Positions 51,101 through 57,834 of a stretch of 64,000 nucleotides of DNA are shown in pieces (positions within the stretch are counted from its first letter, which is position 1; the number at the start of each line of letters is the position of its first letter). A program made the translations under genes and the position numbers. The notes under the pieces are model-generated. The model did not search any database. It had not been told where the DNA came from and worked only from the letters and a program-made list of their open reading frames with translations. The DNA is from a virus, in the IMG/VR virus record IMGVR_UViG_3300033143_001962, positions 1 to 64,000 of that record, one strand, 5' to 3'.

Positions 51101-52130
51101 ACTTGCGAATGGAATTGATTACACATTAAGCCCAGCAGCTCCACAAGCTGCAAGATACGGCACAGCGAAGTACGGTACAGCATTGTATTATAATAGCACC
51201 GGGAACTTTATCCCGCGTTATGTAATATTAAACACTGCACCAGTTGATGGTCAGAAAGTAGAAGTATTTGTTAGTCACGAAACAGCATACGAATTTGATG
51301 TTAACACATTAATATTAGATGCAGCACCAACTAACGGTGATATTGTAGCAGTAACAACATTTAAAGATGTTAGAGAACTTGATATACTAACAGAAGTATA
51401 TGTTGGCCCAACACAAATCGAAGAAGCACAGTTAGACTTGTACGATACAGAAGGTTACGATACACTTGCTTTTGATTTAACATCAGGTGTAGACGTAGAT
51501 GTAAATGTATTCCGAAGCAGTAAGATTGCACTAGCAAATACAAATAGACTATGGGTAACATTAAACGGTGAACGTTTAGCAGCTGGCGAAGATTATAGAA
51601 TTGAGAACACTAACGAGTTAGTACTTACAATTCCAGTAATATCTGAGACAGATGTTGTAGCCGTAACTAGTATTACTGATAGTATTATTACAGATGGTTC
51701 AGAGTTCCGTATATTTAAAGATATGCGTGACAGTGTTGGTATGTACAAAATCTCAGATACTACAACTACAGAATTAATACAAGATTTAAACATAGCAGAC
51801 GACATAATACATGTACGTGATGCAAGTGTACTAGGACAGCCGAATCTAGCTATTGCTAAGTTTGGTATATTAACTATTAACGGTGAGCGCATTACATACA
51901 GAGAACGCGACTTACTTAACAATACGGTTAGTGGGTTACGTCGTGGTACAGCTGGCACAGGTGCAGCAGATTTGCACAGTGCAGATGACAGAGCTTACGA
52001 TATTAGTTCTAAGAGTTTTGTACAATGGGATTATGATAGAATATGGTACGCTGTAGGTGATGGCGAAGCGTCAAATGGAATTCCGTTACAGGACCAAGCG
52101 ACGATACCTGCTTTATTCATTAAAAAGTAA
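39102..52130 (+). CDS. Giant baseplate/tail structural protein (gp7 position), 4342 residues
   Basis: 13 kb, by far the largest gene. N-terminus: ARIRSVDFLPEIFQTETN and SPFIDFDKFVNYSQYFWLP, as in large wedge-region proteins of marine T4-like phages; it follows gp6 where gp7 lies in T4 (1032 residues). At least eight beta repeats of the type V-x-[VL]-[ND]-[GN]…DY[ST]…[IV]-x-F…P…[DG] occur (near residues 816, 1046, 2326, 2393, 2506, 3866, 3993, 4149). FG-GAP-like units (RYGESLAMSEEWAVIGAPG; FGNDVSICKSKCSIYFGAE; LFGNAVSLVDGTLVVAS) around residues 2200-2820 suggest an integrin-type beta-propeller. The C-terminus holds NGERITYRERDLLNNTVSGL. It probably combines the wedge and fibre functions of several T4 genes. 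Confidence 0.8.
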   Translation: MARIRSVDFLPEIFQTETNKKFLNSTLDQLIQEPKFKEVQGYIGRRNAPGATPTDGYVLEPTADRTNYQLEPGVTFKDSDGKTIDALSYLGLINGLKAAGANVDNHDRLFRSETYSWSPFIDFDKFVNYSQYFWLPAGPDSVDVGELADGVLLTNDFNMEQEEDTYSVEDYSIDNPIITVARGGEYTFNVNQPGQEFFIQAQPGADGTMPWAANISSRDVLGVSNNGEDSGAVQFNVPQSNAQDFYHNLTSIGDVDLATSVRMDEIADQLLDDVGEHLGIQNINNNTIVFLNDQLGDAVDLGWINNGIPLTTLAERYQVFKIVLEDVAGDVYVRLNPYQLVNNLEKFTVQYGNEHSNKTFYKTQQGVFKEMPILTASLTTLYYQDSSHPDRFGVINIVDANESPTLNISDILGRTDYTSANAVVFTNGLKVKFRGNTNPAEYSDNEYFVEGVGTAIKLVAVSDLIIPEAYAKSTTAPWDTSPFDSAGLDGTLNAPLDQDYITINRSSIDRNAWSRSNRWFHIDVITKTAEYNNVVLDLDNNDRADRPVIEFDADLRLFNYGTNGKDSINIVDTTEVDALSNVNDEESYTIDGYNLVEGSRVVFAADADLSVRNKIYVVELVDLNNNGTETINLTLAEDSESENNDVVLVTNGLTQQGAVFTFTNNVWVQSQQKESVNQAPLFDVFDTAGTSLSDLQAYPSTSFAGTKAFSYAEGTGLKDKVLGFPLKYLNIDNLGDIVFENNLYTDTFIYVENSVSKDNSPVGDGYLRKYSTREEYTNEIGWSKTVEESYLAQILNFEYTGAALELDVLPKVGLSIPAVHITINNEFINPSDYTVTDNVITCSNIIAEIGDTITVNVISDEVSKLGYYEIPSNIASNMFNENTDLLTLGTIRNHFNNLSQHILDIDGDVNGANNLRDLGDISRYGNLIVQQSAPLALAAMFMRNKEYNFFSATEFNARQYEKFKNQLMDWVSKNEVYGMDAGEVLDAALKELNANKHVDGSFYWSDMLATGEDFEATEYGITAISTNTFTTLYSYNYTSANSKALLVYVNNELLTKDAEYTVANDGPRIEILTTLDVGDIVTIKEYNTTVGSGIPSTPTKMGMYPKFKPELYTDNTYVKPTDVIRGHDGSVTVAHGDFSDDVLLEFEKRVYNNIKVNAEIPLLYSDVQGGQFRFTDYTDAEINQVLAPSLLSWLGWNRIDYKTQDYNKLESKTWNYSSAQCKEGDKVAKGNWRGIYNCFYDTDAPHERPWEMLGLTEQPTWWKNRYGPAPYTAGNLVLWDDLEIGLIKEPGNERIAERFVRPGLTNVLPVDGEGKLLMPLDTVISDYTEYDFKKSWALGDHGPAETAWRKSSAFPYAVQTLLALTKPAQYFSLMADRDRYTYNTDFNQYLYDERHRIDSRKVEILEEDTFKHSYINWIVDYNKHYGYNSSEKLKEDMSNLGVSLMHHMASFTDKNSLRIFTDKSSPDSTNSSLLLPDESYNLLMYKNQPFDEIIYSSVIVQKTEDGYSVSGNSATNPYFKIFASEPTGQFKTITVGRTERTSTSVNVPKDFTEEVVFIPYGHVFRSRQAVADFIVSYNKYLVAQGLQFNDAVGTIQVDWEEMVKEFIYWTDQGWSTGSVVNLNPSASTLEFERELVLVDDLNNLELNEQPLDQNREPLQSGDYVVDRIDNNFKIRMLNNNVISYLKFNLTNFEHLLVLDNVSIFNDLMYDPVTGVRQHRVKLSGFATYDWNGQLDAQGFLYNDDNVVEWSQTNSYNTGDIVKFKNSYWSAAEKLQPAAEFDFSKWVKTNYNDIKKGLLPNIATKADQQLDFYNNKTANLESDVDLMALGLTGFRARDYLRALDLHDISQAHIYSDMIQSKGTADSLNLFQDVILNNEVVDYEIYENWAIKRAEFGASSSRSYIELQLDETFHTSNPSIVEVVNATIDAEFGDQTITTANIYKQSEKNIDKNILPTNGDKNLDTMLPSAGFVNPDDVDIAIFELADFPEVTDVIDGTLVWVAKDTVTDWNVYRAFELEAVITDVLDNLDGSLTLIFDTEHGLAASEILVVQNVDAALVDGTHIISSVTDDFKVVIPGELAQNQTTIDDVTGTALKFLSVRMENPSSIAGSFVDNRLFATDTVWINEYNSKGAVYEKSSPFTPVVSYISPEEEANSEYGYDVVQGYNGAGMMVSDPAINTKGQVFCFDKFGSADYILNQVLKLRSTEVARYGESLAMSEEWAVIGAPGDGASIPGVAVLVSRDKVKGLFNEIQVMTHPDATNATLLDTEFGKNVTLSTDENWLYVSEPNANKVHSYQKVEHQAQTIATTMDGITQNIFVEDVIKADTKNELSVTLDGNLLSTAEYEYDGTNVVFDVTPADGVIARVSRLDSNVFDGNGSAQFTINNVYALNGIDSIRVAIDGNIQRPRYDYTLAGNVLTFTTAPDLGTNNIVVTVDTHFAYVSTIAEASGDFSTAVDATTDSSHIIITAPADDKAYIYDRVVERFVVHKDDALLEPITFTLNPIAGRTVSGNVFVNGVKQIKEGFNVNPNYSVSGNTITFITDNVKVGDFVDVDTTEFKEIQTLTGPAGSSFGNDVSICKSKCSIYFGAENDNDGEGSVVRYVNKTRMYGIIQSTIQDLTVSVGDSLRVNNVEIVFTGTTIDQVAQDVNDAAIPNVIASVNDGYLIIELKNKTITSIANKLDVLPGKGTTMASLGLQSYYNGQTITSPQPAAGAHFGSSVQIDLNLNQLIVAAVNGPIAYGADTTEVLADTTAYTADMASTGVVYTYDLLPDATEFSEGKLVFGQQVIDDKMVTTGLFGNAVSLVDGTLVVASIAYDTDTLTDVGRVAIFENKENKLSWNAIKTEKDIVDVSLINSVFIYNNETFAVEQYLDYIDPLNGKILGVAKQNIDYIETKEPTVYGSDFTGALWGKQQVGQMWWDISTCRFVDYNQNDSVQASKLWGKMYPGSSVDVYQWIESDVTPDLYDGAGTVYDVTKFVTMSEINNSGIIQNTYYYWVKGVNAVDTNAHKTLSADAVAQYIESPISSGIAYCALIDQNIVGLYNCKEIINSTKSVLHIEYDKIKNDNNVFHEYSLLRENFANDFLPDGLYKKFQDSLCGVDSLGNKVPDVNLSYSDRFGIDFRPRKSMFIDKFAALTSYLERVNAIMKLSTIAESRVYPLLNSEEPIPAQASGAWDEKVFNTEELSFQDLNIVPAGHTYLLETDSNSNGLWAIYEVTATKTLQLKRVQSYDTKRFWSTENWYAEDFSPFTKSDYVVGTYAELAAIDAANNAVAKVLENSVNKWEIYRYETDTWVRVALESGTIQFNERLWNYDLGRYGWDTEVFDAQYNDEEPVIELRKIIQSINEEILIGDLAVERNKAFMSMFNYILSEQPHVDWLYKTSLIDVNHRVRSLSQYAVYQKDNQDYLADYIKEAKPYHTKIKDLLLSYDGNDVFDGSLTDFDCPAVYSDEYNKFISPILDDGAILTTDVSNVLADDAQWQTSPWAEWYNNYRLNISEVEIVNPGSGYTFAPTVTVTGDCVNPAELIAVVSGTGEIKEIEIVKAGCGYISAPIITIEGGNGNGATALAITGNNVVRTLNTTIKYDRYEYESNVVEWEALTEYTEDQLVRVNNAVYKVLTTEESAETFNPALHELVDIETLSGIDRTTGYYVSDVNNPGLDLSLLINGIAYPGVEVDSVHFAQSLDSVGPEGLPTYSEEIIDTIYESAFLDTYLGTTPIDINIDGGMFIDTYHSHAPDELVPGAMFDTLDIKVFSRPGSDYNNDGHGFDIQSVTNTASGTTGTFSFDAAANHAIELVVVNLTTGATLYEGANYSINWTDKTVEVTSGIVQGDEVKIFVYEIGGGNQLYRATMTGDEANNTFTVPAKLDEIYNIVMFANGVELTNVTTTPINNQSSLVTITGTLQADAFVTVTVFGFNIPQRDESYPVTQTFIYGTDALEMDVDALTGKNRHNAIVEVNGLRLQPEEGVRSIANGINTTFLLPQGGNYSHDLVADNEVSVYVNDVLLANGIDYTLSPAAPQAARYGTAKYGTALYYNSTGNFIPRYVILNTAPVDGQKVEVFVSHETAYEFDVNTLILDAAPTNGDIVAVTTFKDVRELDILTEVYVGPTQIEEAQLDLYDTEGYDTLAFDLTSGVDVDVNVFRSSKIALANTNRLWVTLNGERLAAGEDYRIENTNELVLTIPVISETDVVAVTSITDSIITDGSEFRIFKDMRDSVGMYKISDTTTTELIQDLNIADDIIHVRDASVLGQPNLAIAKFGILTINGERITYRERDLLNNTVSGLRRGTAGTGAADLHSADDRAYDISSKSFVQWDYDRIWYAVGDGEASNGIPLQDQATIPALFIKK

Positions 52131-52145
52131 GCAGTTAATGATTTG

Positions 52146-52153
52146 GATAAATA
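52146..52153 (+). promoter_or_regulatory. Late promoter box (GATAAATA)
   Basis: GATAAATA ends 9 nt before the ATG at 52163, so its transcript would have little or no leader. Confidence 0.5.
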
Positions 52154-52162
52154 ATAGCAATT

Positions 52163-52813
52163 ATGCAAGACGATAAAAAACAAGAGAGTACAGAAGAAGT
52201 GAAAAAACCAAACGAACAAAGCGGCGTACAGGTTACAGGTCACATTAAAATTACTGATCCTGTCACAGGCGAAGTAATACTTGACAAACGCAACGCTATT
52301 CATTATGAAAACTTCAGTGAGTCACTGGCTAATAGCTTGTCCAATAAGAATGTTGGGCAAATATATCAAATGTCATTTGGCAACGGCGGCACAAGTGTTG
52401 ATCCTACAGGCGTAATTACTTACTTGCCTGCTAACTCAACAGGTCAGAACGCTGATTTGTACAATCAAACATATTCAAAAGTAGTTGACGATAGTTCAAC
52501 TGCTAATACAGATACTTCAAGAAACAATTTAACAGTTATTCATACTAGTGGTAAGGTTTACACTGATATACTAGTTAGTTGCTTACTTGATTATGGTGAG
52601 CCATCAGGACAACAAGCGTTCGATAATAGTACGCAACTTGATGGAGAGTTTGTATTTGATGAACTTGGCTTAAAGAGCTGGTACGGAAGTGCCGAGGATT
52701 TGAAATTAATCACTCATGTAGTTTTCCACCCAGTGCAAAAGTCCTTGAACAGACAAATACAAATAGATTATACAGTTCGCATCCAGACGTTGACGAACTT
52801 GTCAACAACTTAA
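52163..52813 (+). CDS. Conserved baseplate/fibre-region protein
   Basis: 216 residues. A charged start, then GVQVTGHIKITDPVTGEV, KRNAIHYENFS, MSFGNGG and VITYLPANSTGQNADLYNQT. I recognise this order from proteins downstream of the large wedge genes in marine T4-like phages; likely a virion component of the baseplate periphery or fibre attachment. No enzyme motif. Confidence 0.7.
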   Translation: MQDDKKQESTEEVKKPNEQSGVQVTGHIKITDPVTGEVILDKRNAIHYENFSESLANSLSNKNVGQIYQMSFGNGGTSVDPTGVITYLPANSTGQNADLYNQTYSKVVDDSSTANTDTSRNNLTVIHTSGKVYTDILVSCLLDYGEPSGQQAFDNSTQLDGEFVFDELGLKSWYGSAEDLKLITHVVFHPVQKSLNRQIQIDYTVRIQTLTNLSTT

Positions 52814-52816
52814 AAT

Positions 52817-52824
52817 GATAAATA
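52817..52824 (+). promoter_or_regulatory. Late promoter box (GATAAATA)
   Basis: GATAAATA, 23 nt before the ATG at 52847, with GGAG as ribosome-binding site. Confidence 0.6.
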
Positions 52825-52846
52825 AAGCTAATATACGGAGCAATCG

Positions 52847-54340
52847 ATGGCTTATACAATAAACAAAACAGATGGTTCTATCTTCGCAACAGTATCGGAT
52901 GGAACAATCAATACAGACAGTAGTGTTACTGTCATTGGTAAAAACTACGCTGGTTACGGCGAATTTTTAGGTGAAAACTTTTTACGCCTTTTAGAAAACG
53001 GTTCAAATGCGGCAGCACCAGCTAACCCATTACAGGGCCAGCTATGGTTTGATTCAGCAGCAGGTTTACTTAAAGTATTTAACGGTACAACATTTAAGAA
53101 CTTAGGCGCAGCGGCAGCAGACAGTGTTGCTCCACCAAGTAATGTAACAGGCGACATGTGGTTTGACACAGTTAACTCACAGTTAAACGTTTATGATGGA
53201 GCTGACTTTATATTAGTTGGTCCAGCATTTACAGCAGGCACAGGTACTTCTGGCGCCATTGTTGATACTATCCAAGATAGTTTAGCAGTTGATCACGTTG
53301 TAATTAAATTATACGCAGAAGACGACATTGTAGCTATTGTAAGCAAAGACACAGAATTTACAATTGGTACACCACTGCCAGGTTTCGCAACAACAATTAC
53401 TCCAGGTGTTCAATTAGCATCAACAGTAAACGGTGAGATTCCAACGTTTATCGGTCAAGCTACAGATTCACAATTATTAGACGGTATCGACAGCACAGGC
53501 TTTATTAGTGCTACTACTGATGACACTACAACAGGAACAATTGGCATTTTAAATGACAACGGTTTAACAGTTGGCGCAGATAGCGATGCAAAGATTACAG
53601 TAAGTGGCACAAATGTTACAGTTGGTAATACAACATTAGACGGAGACTTGATTTTACAAGTTAACGATGGAGGCGTACCAACTGACGTTATAACAATAGA
53701 TGGCGCGACAGGTAGAGCAACAGTAGCAGCACCACTTACTGCAAACGATGTAGCTAACAAAGATTATATCGATACTGCAATAACAGCAGCCGTTGATCCT
53801 GTTACAGGTACTGCATTACTTAAAGATGGTAGCAATGATGTCACTGGCGTTATTAACCCAGCAGCAGATAATGCAACAGATTTCGGTGAAGTAGCAAAAC
53901 GTTGGGCAACAGTACATGCAGTAACATTTAGCGGTAAAGCTACGACAGCACAGTACGCGGATTTGGCGGAACGCTTTGAAGCAGATGCTACAATGGTTCC
54001 AGGCACAGTAGTTGAGTTAGGCGGTATAGCAGAAATTACAGCTTCGGTAAGTGATTTATCAAGTGAAGTGTTTGGTGTTATAAGTACTAATGCAGCGTTC
54101 TTAATGAACTCAGACGCAGGCACAAATGAAACGCATCCACCAGTAGCAATGAGCGGTAGAGTACCGGTCAGAGTTATTGGAACGATAAATAAAGGACAGC
54201 GTTTAGTGTCGGCAGGCGACGGCTTAGCCAGAGCAGCTACACTAGAAGAAATTAACTCTTTCAATGTAATCGGAAGAGCACTAGAAAGTAAAACAACAAG
54301 CGGCGAAGGTGTAATTGAAGCATTCGTAACCGTTAACTAA
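52847..54340 (+). CDS. Tail-fibre-like protein with chaperone-type C-terminus
   Basis: 497 residues. Two N-terminal units, GQLWFDS…VFNG (64-87) and GDMWFDT…VYDG (102-125), are the phage-tail 'W-F-D' repeat. The middle is beta-rich. The C-terminus AQYADLAERFEADATMVPGT, then VFGVIST and GRVPVRVIGTINKGQRLVSA is the conserved end of many marine phage fibres, probably an intramolecular chaperone or peptidase-like domain. Likely a host-contact protein. The early small protein at 3475-3666 repeats its first unit. Confidence 0.8.
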   Translation: MAYTINKTDGSIFATVSDGTINTDSSVTVIGKNYAGYGEFLGENFLRLLENGSNAAAPANPLQGQLWFDSAAGLLKVFNGTTFKNLGAAAADSVAPPSNVTGDMWFDTVNSQLNVYDGADFILVGPAFTAGTGTSGAIVDTIQDSLAVDHVVIKLYAEDDIVAIVSKDTEFTIGTPLPGFATTITPGVQLASTVNGEIPTFIGQATDSQLLDGIDSTGFISATTDDTTTGTIGILNDNGLTVGADSDAKITVSGTNVTVGNTTLDGDLILQVNDGGVPTDVITIDGATGRATVAAPLTANDVANKDYIDTAITAAVDPVTGTALLKDGSNDVTGVINPAADNATDFGEVAKRWATVHAVTFSGKATTAQYADLAERFEADATMVPGTVVELGGIAEITASVSDLSSEVFGVISTNAAFLMNSDAGTNETHPPVAMSGRVPVRVIGTINKGQRLVSAGDGLARAATLEEINSFNVIGRALESKTTSGEGVIEAFVTVN

Positions 54341-54361
54341 TTAAACAGGAATTTTTAAAAC

Positions 54362-55282
54362 ATGGCTTATACATCGGGCAACACAATATTAGATGACGAG
54401 TACAACAGCTTTGCAGCAAGTGTGAACGCAGTTATGTCGACAGGTAGTGGCGAAGGCGGTTACGGGCAAGGTGCAGTGTCTACAGTATCAGCAGGTACTA
54501 TAGTGTCAGCAGCACAATGGGCAACATTGCTAAACAAAATTAGCTCAGCAGCGTCGCATCAAGGTTCTAGTATTACAGGTATTGCTAACCCAGTAACAAC
54601 AGATACTATTACAGCAGAAGCAGCACTTACTAGTAACATTTCGACTATCGGAACTAACAAGAAAAACGCAGCGGCAAGTGGTACAGCTATCACAGCTGGT
54701 GGCACTTCGTCAACTACAGCATCATGGACTACAACACGCGCAACAACACAGCGCGTAACATTTGGCAGTACTGAACAAAGACGTTTCTTTTTCAACGCAG
54801 GTGGACGTATTACGATTTCGTTCTCGCGTACTGGCGGAACAGCACATGCTAAAAATACAGGTTGGACAGATTTATGTACAGCTTGCGGCACAATTAACTT
54901 AACTGGTGGTAGTGCAGCTAAAACAATAGCAGCGGTATCATACACAGGTCTTTCAAAGAAAGGCGGAAGCGGCACAGTGTCTATACTAAACACAGGTACA
55001 GGTGAAGAAGATTTAACTGGTACGTTAGTAACTCATTTCAGACAGTACGATGCATCTGCAAATTATACAGCAAATCGAATCGATCTTGCGCTTGCTGATG
55101 GTGCAGCAACTATTGACATCAGAACAACATTCATTGATGATGCTGCTGACGAACCTGAAGATCCAAGCCTTGATATAGTAGATGGCACTTTAACTTGTAC
55201 AGTAACAGTAGTTCCACCAAGTACTGCTAATTTATCTAGCACTTGGGGCACACCTAGTATTAGTACTACTGAAGCACTATAA
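54362..55282 (+). CDS. Virion/fibre-associated structural protein
   Basis: 306 residues, low in charge and very rich in Thr, Ser, Ala and Gly. It begins with DDEYNSFAASVNAVM, later has STEQRRFFFNAGGRITISFS and GWTDLCTACGTINLTGG, ending with a beta-rich VDGTLTCTVTVVPP. The N-terminal pattern occurs in marine myophage structural proteins next to fibres. The last gene before a terminator. No enzymatic motif. Confidence 0.65.
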   Translation: MAYTSGNTILDDEYNSFAASVNAVMSTGSGEGGYGQGAVSTVSAGTIVSAAQWATLLNKISSAASHQGSSITGIANPVTTDTITAEAALTSNISTIGTNKKNAAASGTAITAGGTSSTTASWTTTRATTQRVTFGSTEQRRFFFNAGGRITISFSRTGGTAHAKNTGWTDLCTACGTINLTGGSAAKTIAAVSYTGLSKKGGSGTVSILNTGTGEEDLTGTLVTHFRQYDASANYTANRIDLALADGAATIDIRTTFIDDAADEPEDPSLDIVDGTLTCTVTVVPPSTANLSSTWGTPSISTTEAL

Positions 55283-55303
55283 CATTTTGGTACAATCCAA
55301 TTA

Positions 55304-55328
55304 AGTAAGGGGCTTTTGCCCCTTTACT
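55304..55328 (+). terminator. Rho-independent terminator of the late tail operon
   Basis: AAGGGGC-TTTT-GCCCCTT stem followed by a T-rich run, 26 nt after the stop of the previous gene. Confidence 0.85.
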
Positions 55329-55351
55329 TTTGACTTCTTTTTTGCTATAAT
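55323..55351 (+). promoter_or_regulatory. Sigma70-type promoter of the modification island
   Basis: TTTACT (55323-55328), 17 nt, TATAAT (55346-55351). Initiation is predicted at about 55358, the first base of the ATG, so the message would be leaderless. Confidence 0.6.
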
Positions 55352-55357
55352 TAGCAG

Positions 55358-55666
55358 ATGAAAGATAAACTCAAAAACGTCCGCCAGCACTTCGATCACG
55401 ATGCTGCAAAACAAATACTCAAAGAAAAGTACGAAGCCAAAATGCTATTTGCAGCTTTCGAAGGCATGTGGAAAGCAGGTCCAGAATTAATTAATACACT
55501 CAAAATTGAAATTACTGGTTGCTATGCAAACATGGTATTAATTGACGAGTACGGTAATCCATGTAGCGTTAAGAGAATGGAATTATTATCATTGGCTCAA
55601 CAACGTTGGAAAGAACAAATGAATGGTTGGCACAAAGAATTTGAAGAGTTGCAAAGTAAACGATGA
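55358..55666 (+). CDS. Small conserved hypothetical protein
   Basis: 102 residues, helical, with KNVRQHFDHDAAKQILKEKY and AAFEGMWKAGPELINTLK, and a C-terminal LAQQRWKEQMNGWHKEFEEL helix. First gene of the right-hand island, and its stop overlaps the next start as ATGA. No Shine-Dalgarno. Family not recognised. Confidence 0.6.
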   Translation: MKDKLKNVRQHFDHDAAKQILKEKYEAKMLFAAFEGMWKAGPELINTLKIEITGCYANMVLIDEYGNPCSVKRMELLSLAQQRWKEQMNGWHKEFEELQSKR

Positions 55667-56478
55667 GTAGAGGCGTACTAATATTTGCGTTTAACAATAA
55701 AACGTTAGACTACTTTAAGCAAGCAGTCTGGGTAGCTGATAGAGTACAGCGATTCCTTAACCTTCCAACAACTATTGTTACTGACGAAGCAAGCTTAAGC
55801 ACAAAAACAGAGCACAATGTTATTATTAAAGAAGTACACGTTATGTCTAAACGTGTATTTGATGTTAGTAAAGGATCACAGTCTGATTTTTGGTTTAATG
55901 CTAATCGCTTCCAAGCATACGATCTTACGCCGTACGACGAAACTATAGTAATTGATAGTGACTACATTGTTAGCAGCGATCAACTTAATTTATTATTTGA
56001 TTCGCCACATGACTTCTTATGTCATAGAGATGTGTACGATGTGTCTAATAGAAATAGCTTAAGTGGGGATTGCACATTTGGTAAGGTGCAAATGCCGCAC
56101 TACTGGGCTACTGTCTTATTCTTCCGCGAGTCAGCTCTTGCAGAAGACATGTTTGAGCTAATAGAAATGATTAAAGAGAATTGGAAATTTTATAGTCAGT
56201 TGTATCAGTTCACTGGAGCATTGTTCCGTAATGACTTTGCAGTTAGTATAGCACTGTCTATTGTTTACGGGCATAGATTACATGCTATTCCTACTATACC
56301 GTGGAACTTGCCTACAGCGGTAACAGATATAGAAGCTACGCAAATAGATGATACAACATTTGAATTAACGTACGAGAAGCACTACAGGAATAAGAAACGT
56401 CCTATGAAAACAATTATTAAAGATCAAGACTTACACTTGTTTAATAAGGTAGCGTTAGAGGCAATGATAGATGCATAA
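55663..56478 (+). CDS. GT-A-type glycosyltransferase-like protein
   Basis: 271 residues. ETIVIDSDYIVSSDQ (D-x-D at 98-100) is a metal-binding motif of nucleotide-sugar transferases; the preceding RFQAYDLTPYDETIVIDSD is arranged as in GT8-like enzymes. WATVLFFRESALAEDM follows. It would transfer a sugar to DNA, protein or host glycan; acceptor unknown. Overlaps its neighbours by a few bases. Confidence 0.7.
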   Translation: MSRGVLIFAFNNKTLDYFKQAVWVADRVQRFLNLPTTIVTDEASLSTKTEHNVIIKEVHVMSKRVFDVSKGSQSDFWFNANRFQAYDLTPYDETIVIDSDYIVSSDQLNLLFDSPHDFLCHRDVYDVSNRNSLSGDCTFGKVQMPHYWATVLFFRESALAEDMFELIEMIKENWKFYSQLYQFTGALFRNDFAVSIALSIVYGHRLHAIPTIPWNLPTAVTDIEATQIDDTTFELTYEKHYRNKKRPMKTIIKDQDLHLFNKVALEAMIDA

Positions 56479-57307
56479 GTTAGACCCAAACGGTTACTTA
56501 ATAGTAGCAACTAACACAGATGATGTAGACTACATTGATTGTGCGGTTGCATGTGCGCGTAGTATTAGATTGCACACACCAGACGCTAAGATATGCTTAT
56601 TAACTACTAGCGATGTGAAATTGGTCGCACATACAGTATTTGATTACATTAAGTTATTTCCGTACCCAGTCAATAAAGAAAATCCATTTGCAAACGATTG
56701 GCAAATATACCACGCAAGTCCATTCCGTGAAACGATTAAAATAGAAGCGGATATGATTATCCCGCATAGTATCGAACATTGGTTTAGTATGCTTAGACAC
56801 AAAGATGTTGTACTAACACTTGGAGCAAGGAACTACAAAAATGAAAAAACAAATGAAAGACATTATAGAAAAATATTTGATGCAAATAATTTACCTGACG
56901 TATATAATGCGATTACTTACTGGCGCGTAAGTCAAACAGCACATGACTTCTTTGCGTTAGTTAAGCATTTATTTGATGCATGGCCAGACGTGCAGCAGCA
57001 AATTAAATTAGGCAGTACTGACATTGGCACTACAGATTTAGTGTACGCAATAGCGGCAAGGTCTATGGGTGTAGAAAAAGTAACTTTGCCAGAAACATCA
57101 TATCCTACGCTTATACATATGAAAGGAAGGATAAATAAGCTTGTAGGCGAAGACTGGACAAAAGAATGCGTTTACGAATTCGATAAATCAAACATTCGTA
57201 TTAACACTATCGATCAACAATATCCCTTTCATTACCAAGTCAAAGAATTTAGCAAGGAATTAAACAAATATTATGACGAACTTCTTCAAAGCCCTGAGCC
57301 AAGTTAA
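56471..57307 (+). CDS. Glycosyltransferase-like protein (GT8-type)
   Basis: 278 residues. YLIVATNTDDVDYIDCAVAC, then IKIEADMIIPHS with E-A-D at 92-94 in place of D-x-D, and ITYWRVSQTAHDFF. The layout is similar to the previous gene, suggesting two related transferases. Acts in the cytosol by absence of membrane or signal segments. Confidence 0.65.
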   Translation: MHKLDPNGYLIVATNTDDVDYIDCAVACARSIRLHTPDAKICLLTTSDVKLVAHTVFDYIKLFPYPVNKENPFANDWQIYHASPFRETIKIEADMIIPHSIEHWFSMLRHKDVVLTLGARNYKNEKTNERHYRKIFDANNLPDVYNAITYWRVSQTAHDFFALVKHLFDAWPDVQQQIKLGSTDIGTTDLVYAIAARSMGVEKVTLPETSYPTLIHMKGRINKLVGEDWTKECVYEFDKSNIRINTIDQQYPFHYQVKEFSKELNKYYDELLQSPEPS

Positions 57308-57596
57308 CGAGCCAGTCTATCAAAAAATAGAATTTAGGCTGTACTACGACGACGAAAATAAGCCAACGTTCTACACCATGGAAGAACTTGAAGGCAATTA
57401 CATTAACATAACAGCACTAGAGTTTGCAGAAGGCAGGCAAGATGTAGTTATCAAAGATGGCAAAATTAAACGTGTTAGTGGTATAAGCATAGGTAAATTA
57501 GTACCATCGCAGGATGGATATGGCACACTACGAGACGATGTCAGTATAGTAGGATTAGAAACATTATGGAGTATGAAAACGTATGAGAACGATTAA
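57273..57596 (+). CDS. Hypothetical protein of the modification island
   Basis: 107 residues. KIEFRLYYDDENKPTFYTME and YINITALEFAEGRQDV are beta-type. It overlaps the upstream gene by 35 bp and the downstream one by 14. Resembles short uncharacterised proteins often found in marine T4-like phages; function unknown. Confidence 0.6.
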   Translation: MTNFFKALSQVNEPVYQKIEFRLYYDDENKPTFYTMEELEGNYINITALEFAEGRQDVVIKDGKIKRVSGISIGKLVPSQDGYGTLRDDVSIVGLETLWSMKTYEND

Positions 57597-57834
57597 AATA
57601 AAGAAAGCATTCACTGAAGACTTAGTGCCAGTGGTAAAAATAATATTCGATGATCAAGAAGCATCAGCGACATGGAAGCCACACATTGTTGAAGATATGG
57701 AAAAGTATCACCCTGGGATTGATGTCACGGACGAAATTGTAAAGGCTCTAGTTGGAGAGTTAGATTTTGAATTTACATTAACTGAAGATGAAAAGGTTAT
57801 GTGTTTGGAAAAATTATCAGAAACCTTTAAATGA
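57583..57834 (+). CDS. Small acidic hypothetical protein
   Basis: 83 residues. VPVVKIIFDDQEASATWKPH and an acidic C-terminal helix ending LEKLSETFK. Overlaps the neighbours on both sides (ATGA to the next gene). No recognisable family. Confidence 0.55.
   Translation: MRTIKIKKAFTEDLVPVVKIIFDDQEASATWKPHIVEDMEKYHPGIDVTDEIVKALVGELDFEFTLTEDEKVMCLEKLSETFK

Noticed and set aside
55330-55351. TTGACT (55330) as -35 for the TATAAT at 55346
   Set aside because: The spacer would be only 10 nt; TTTACT at 55323 gives 17 nt.
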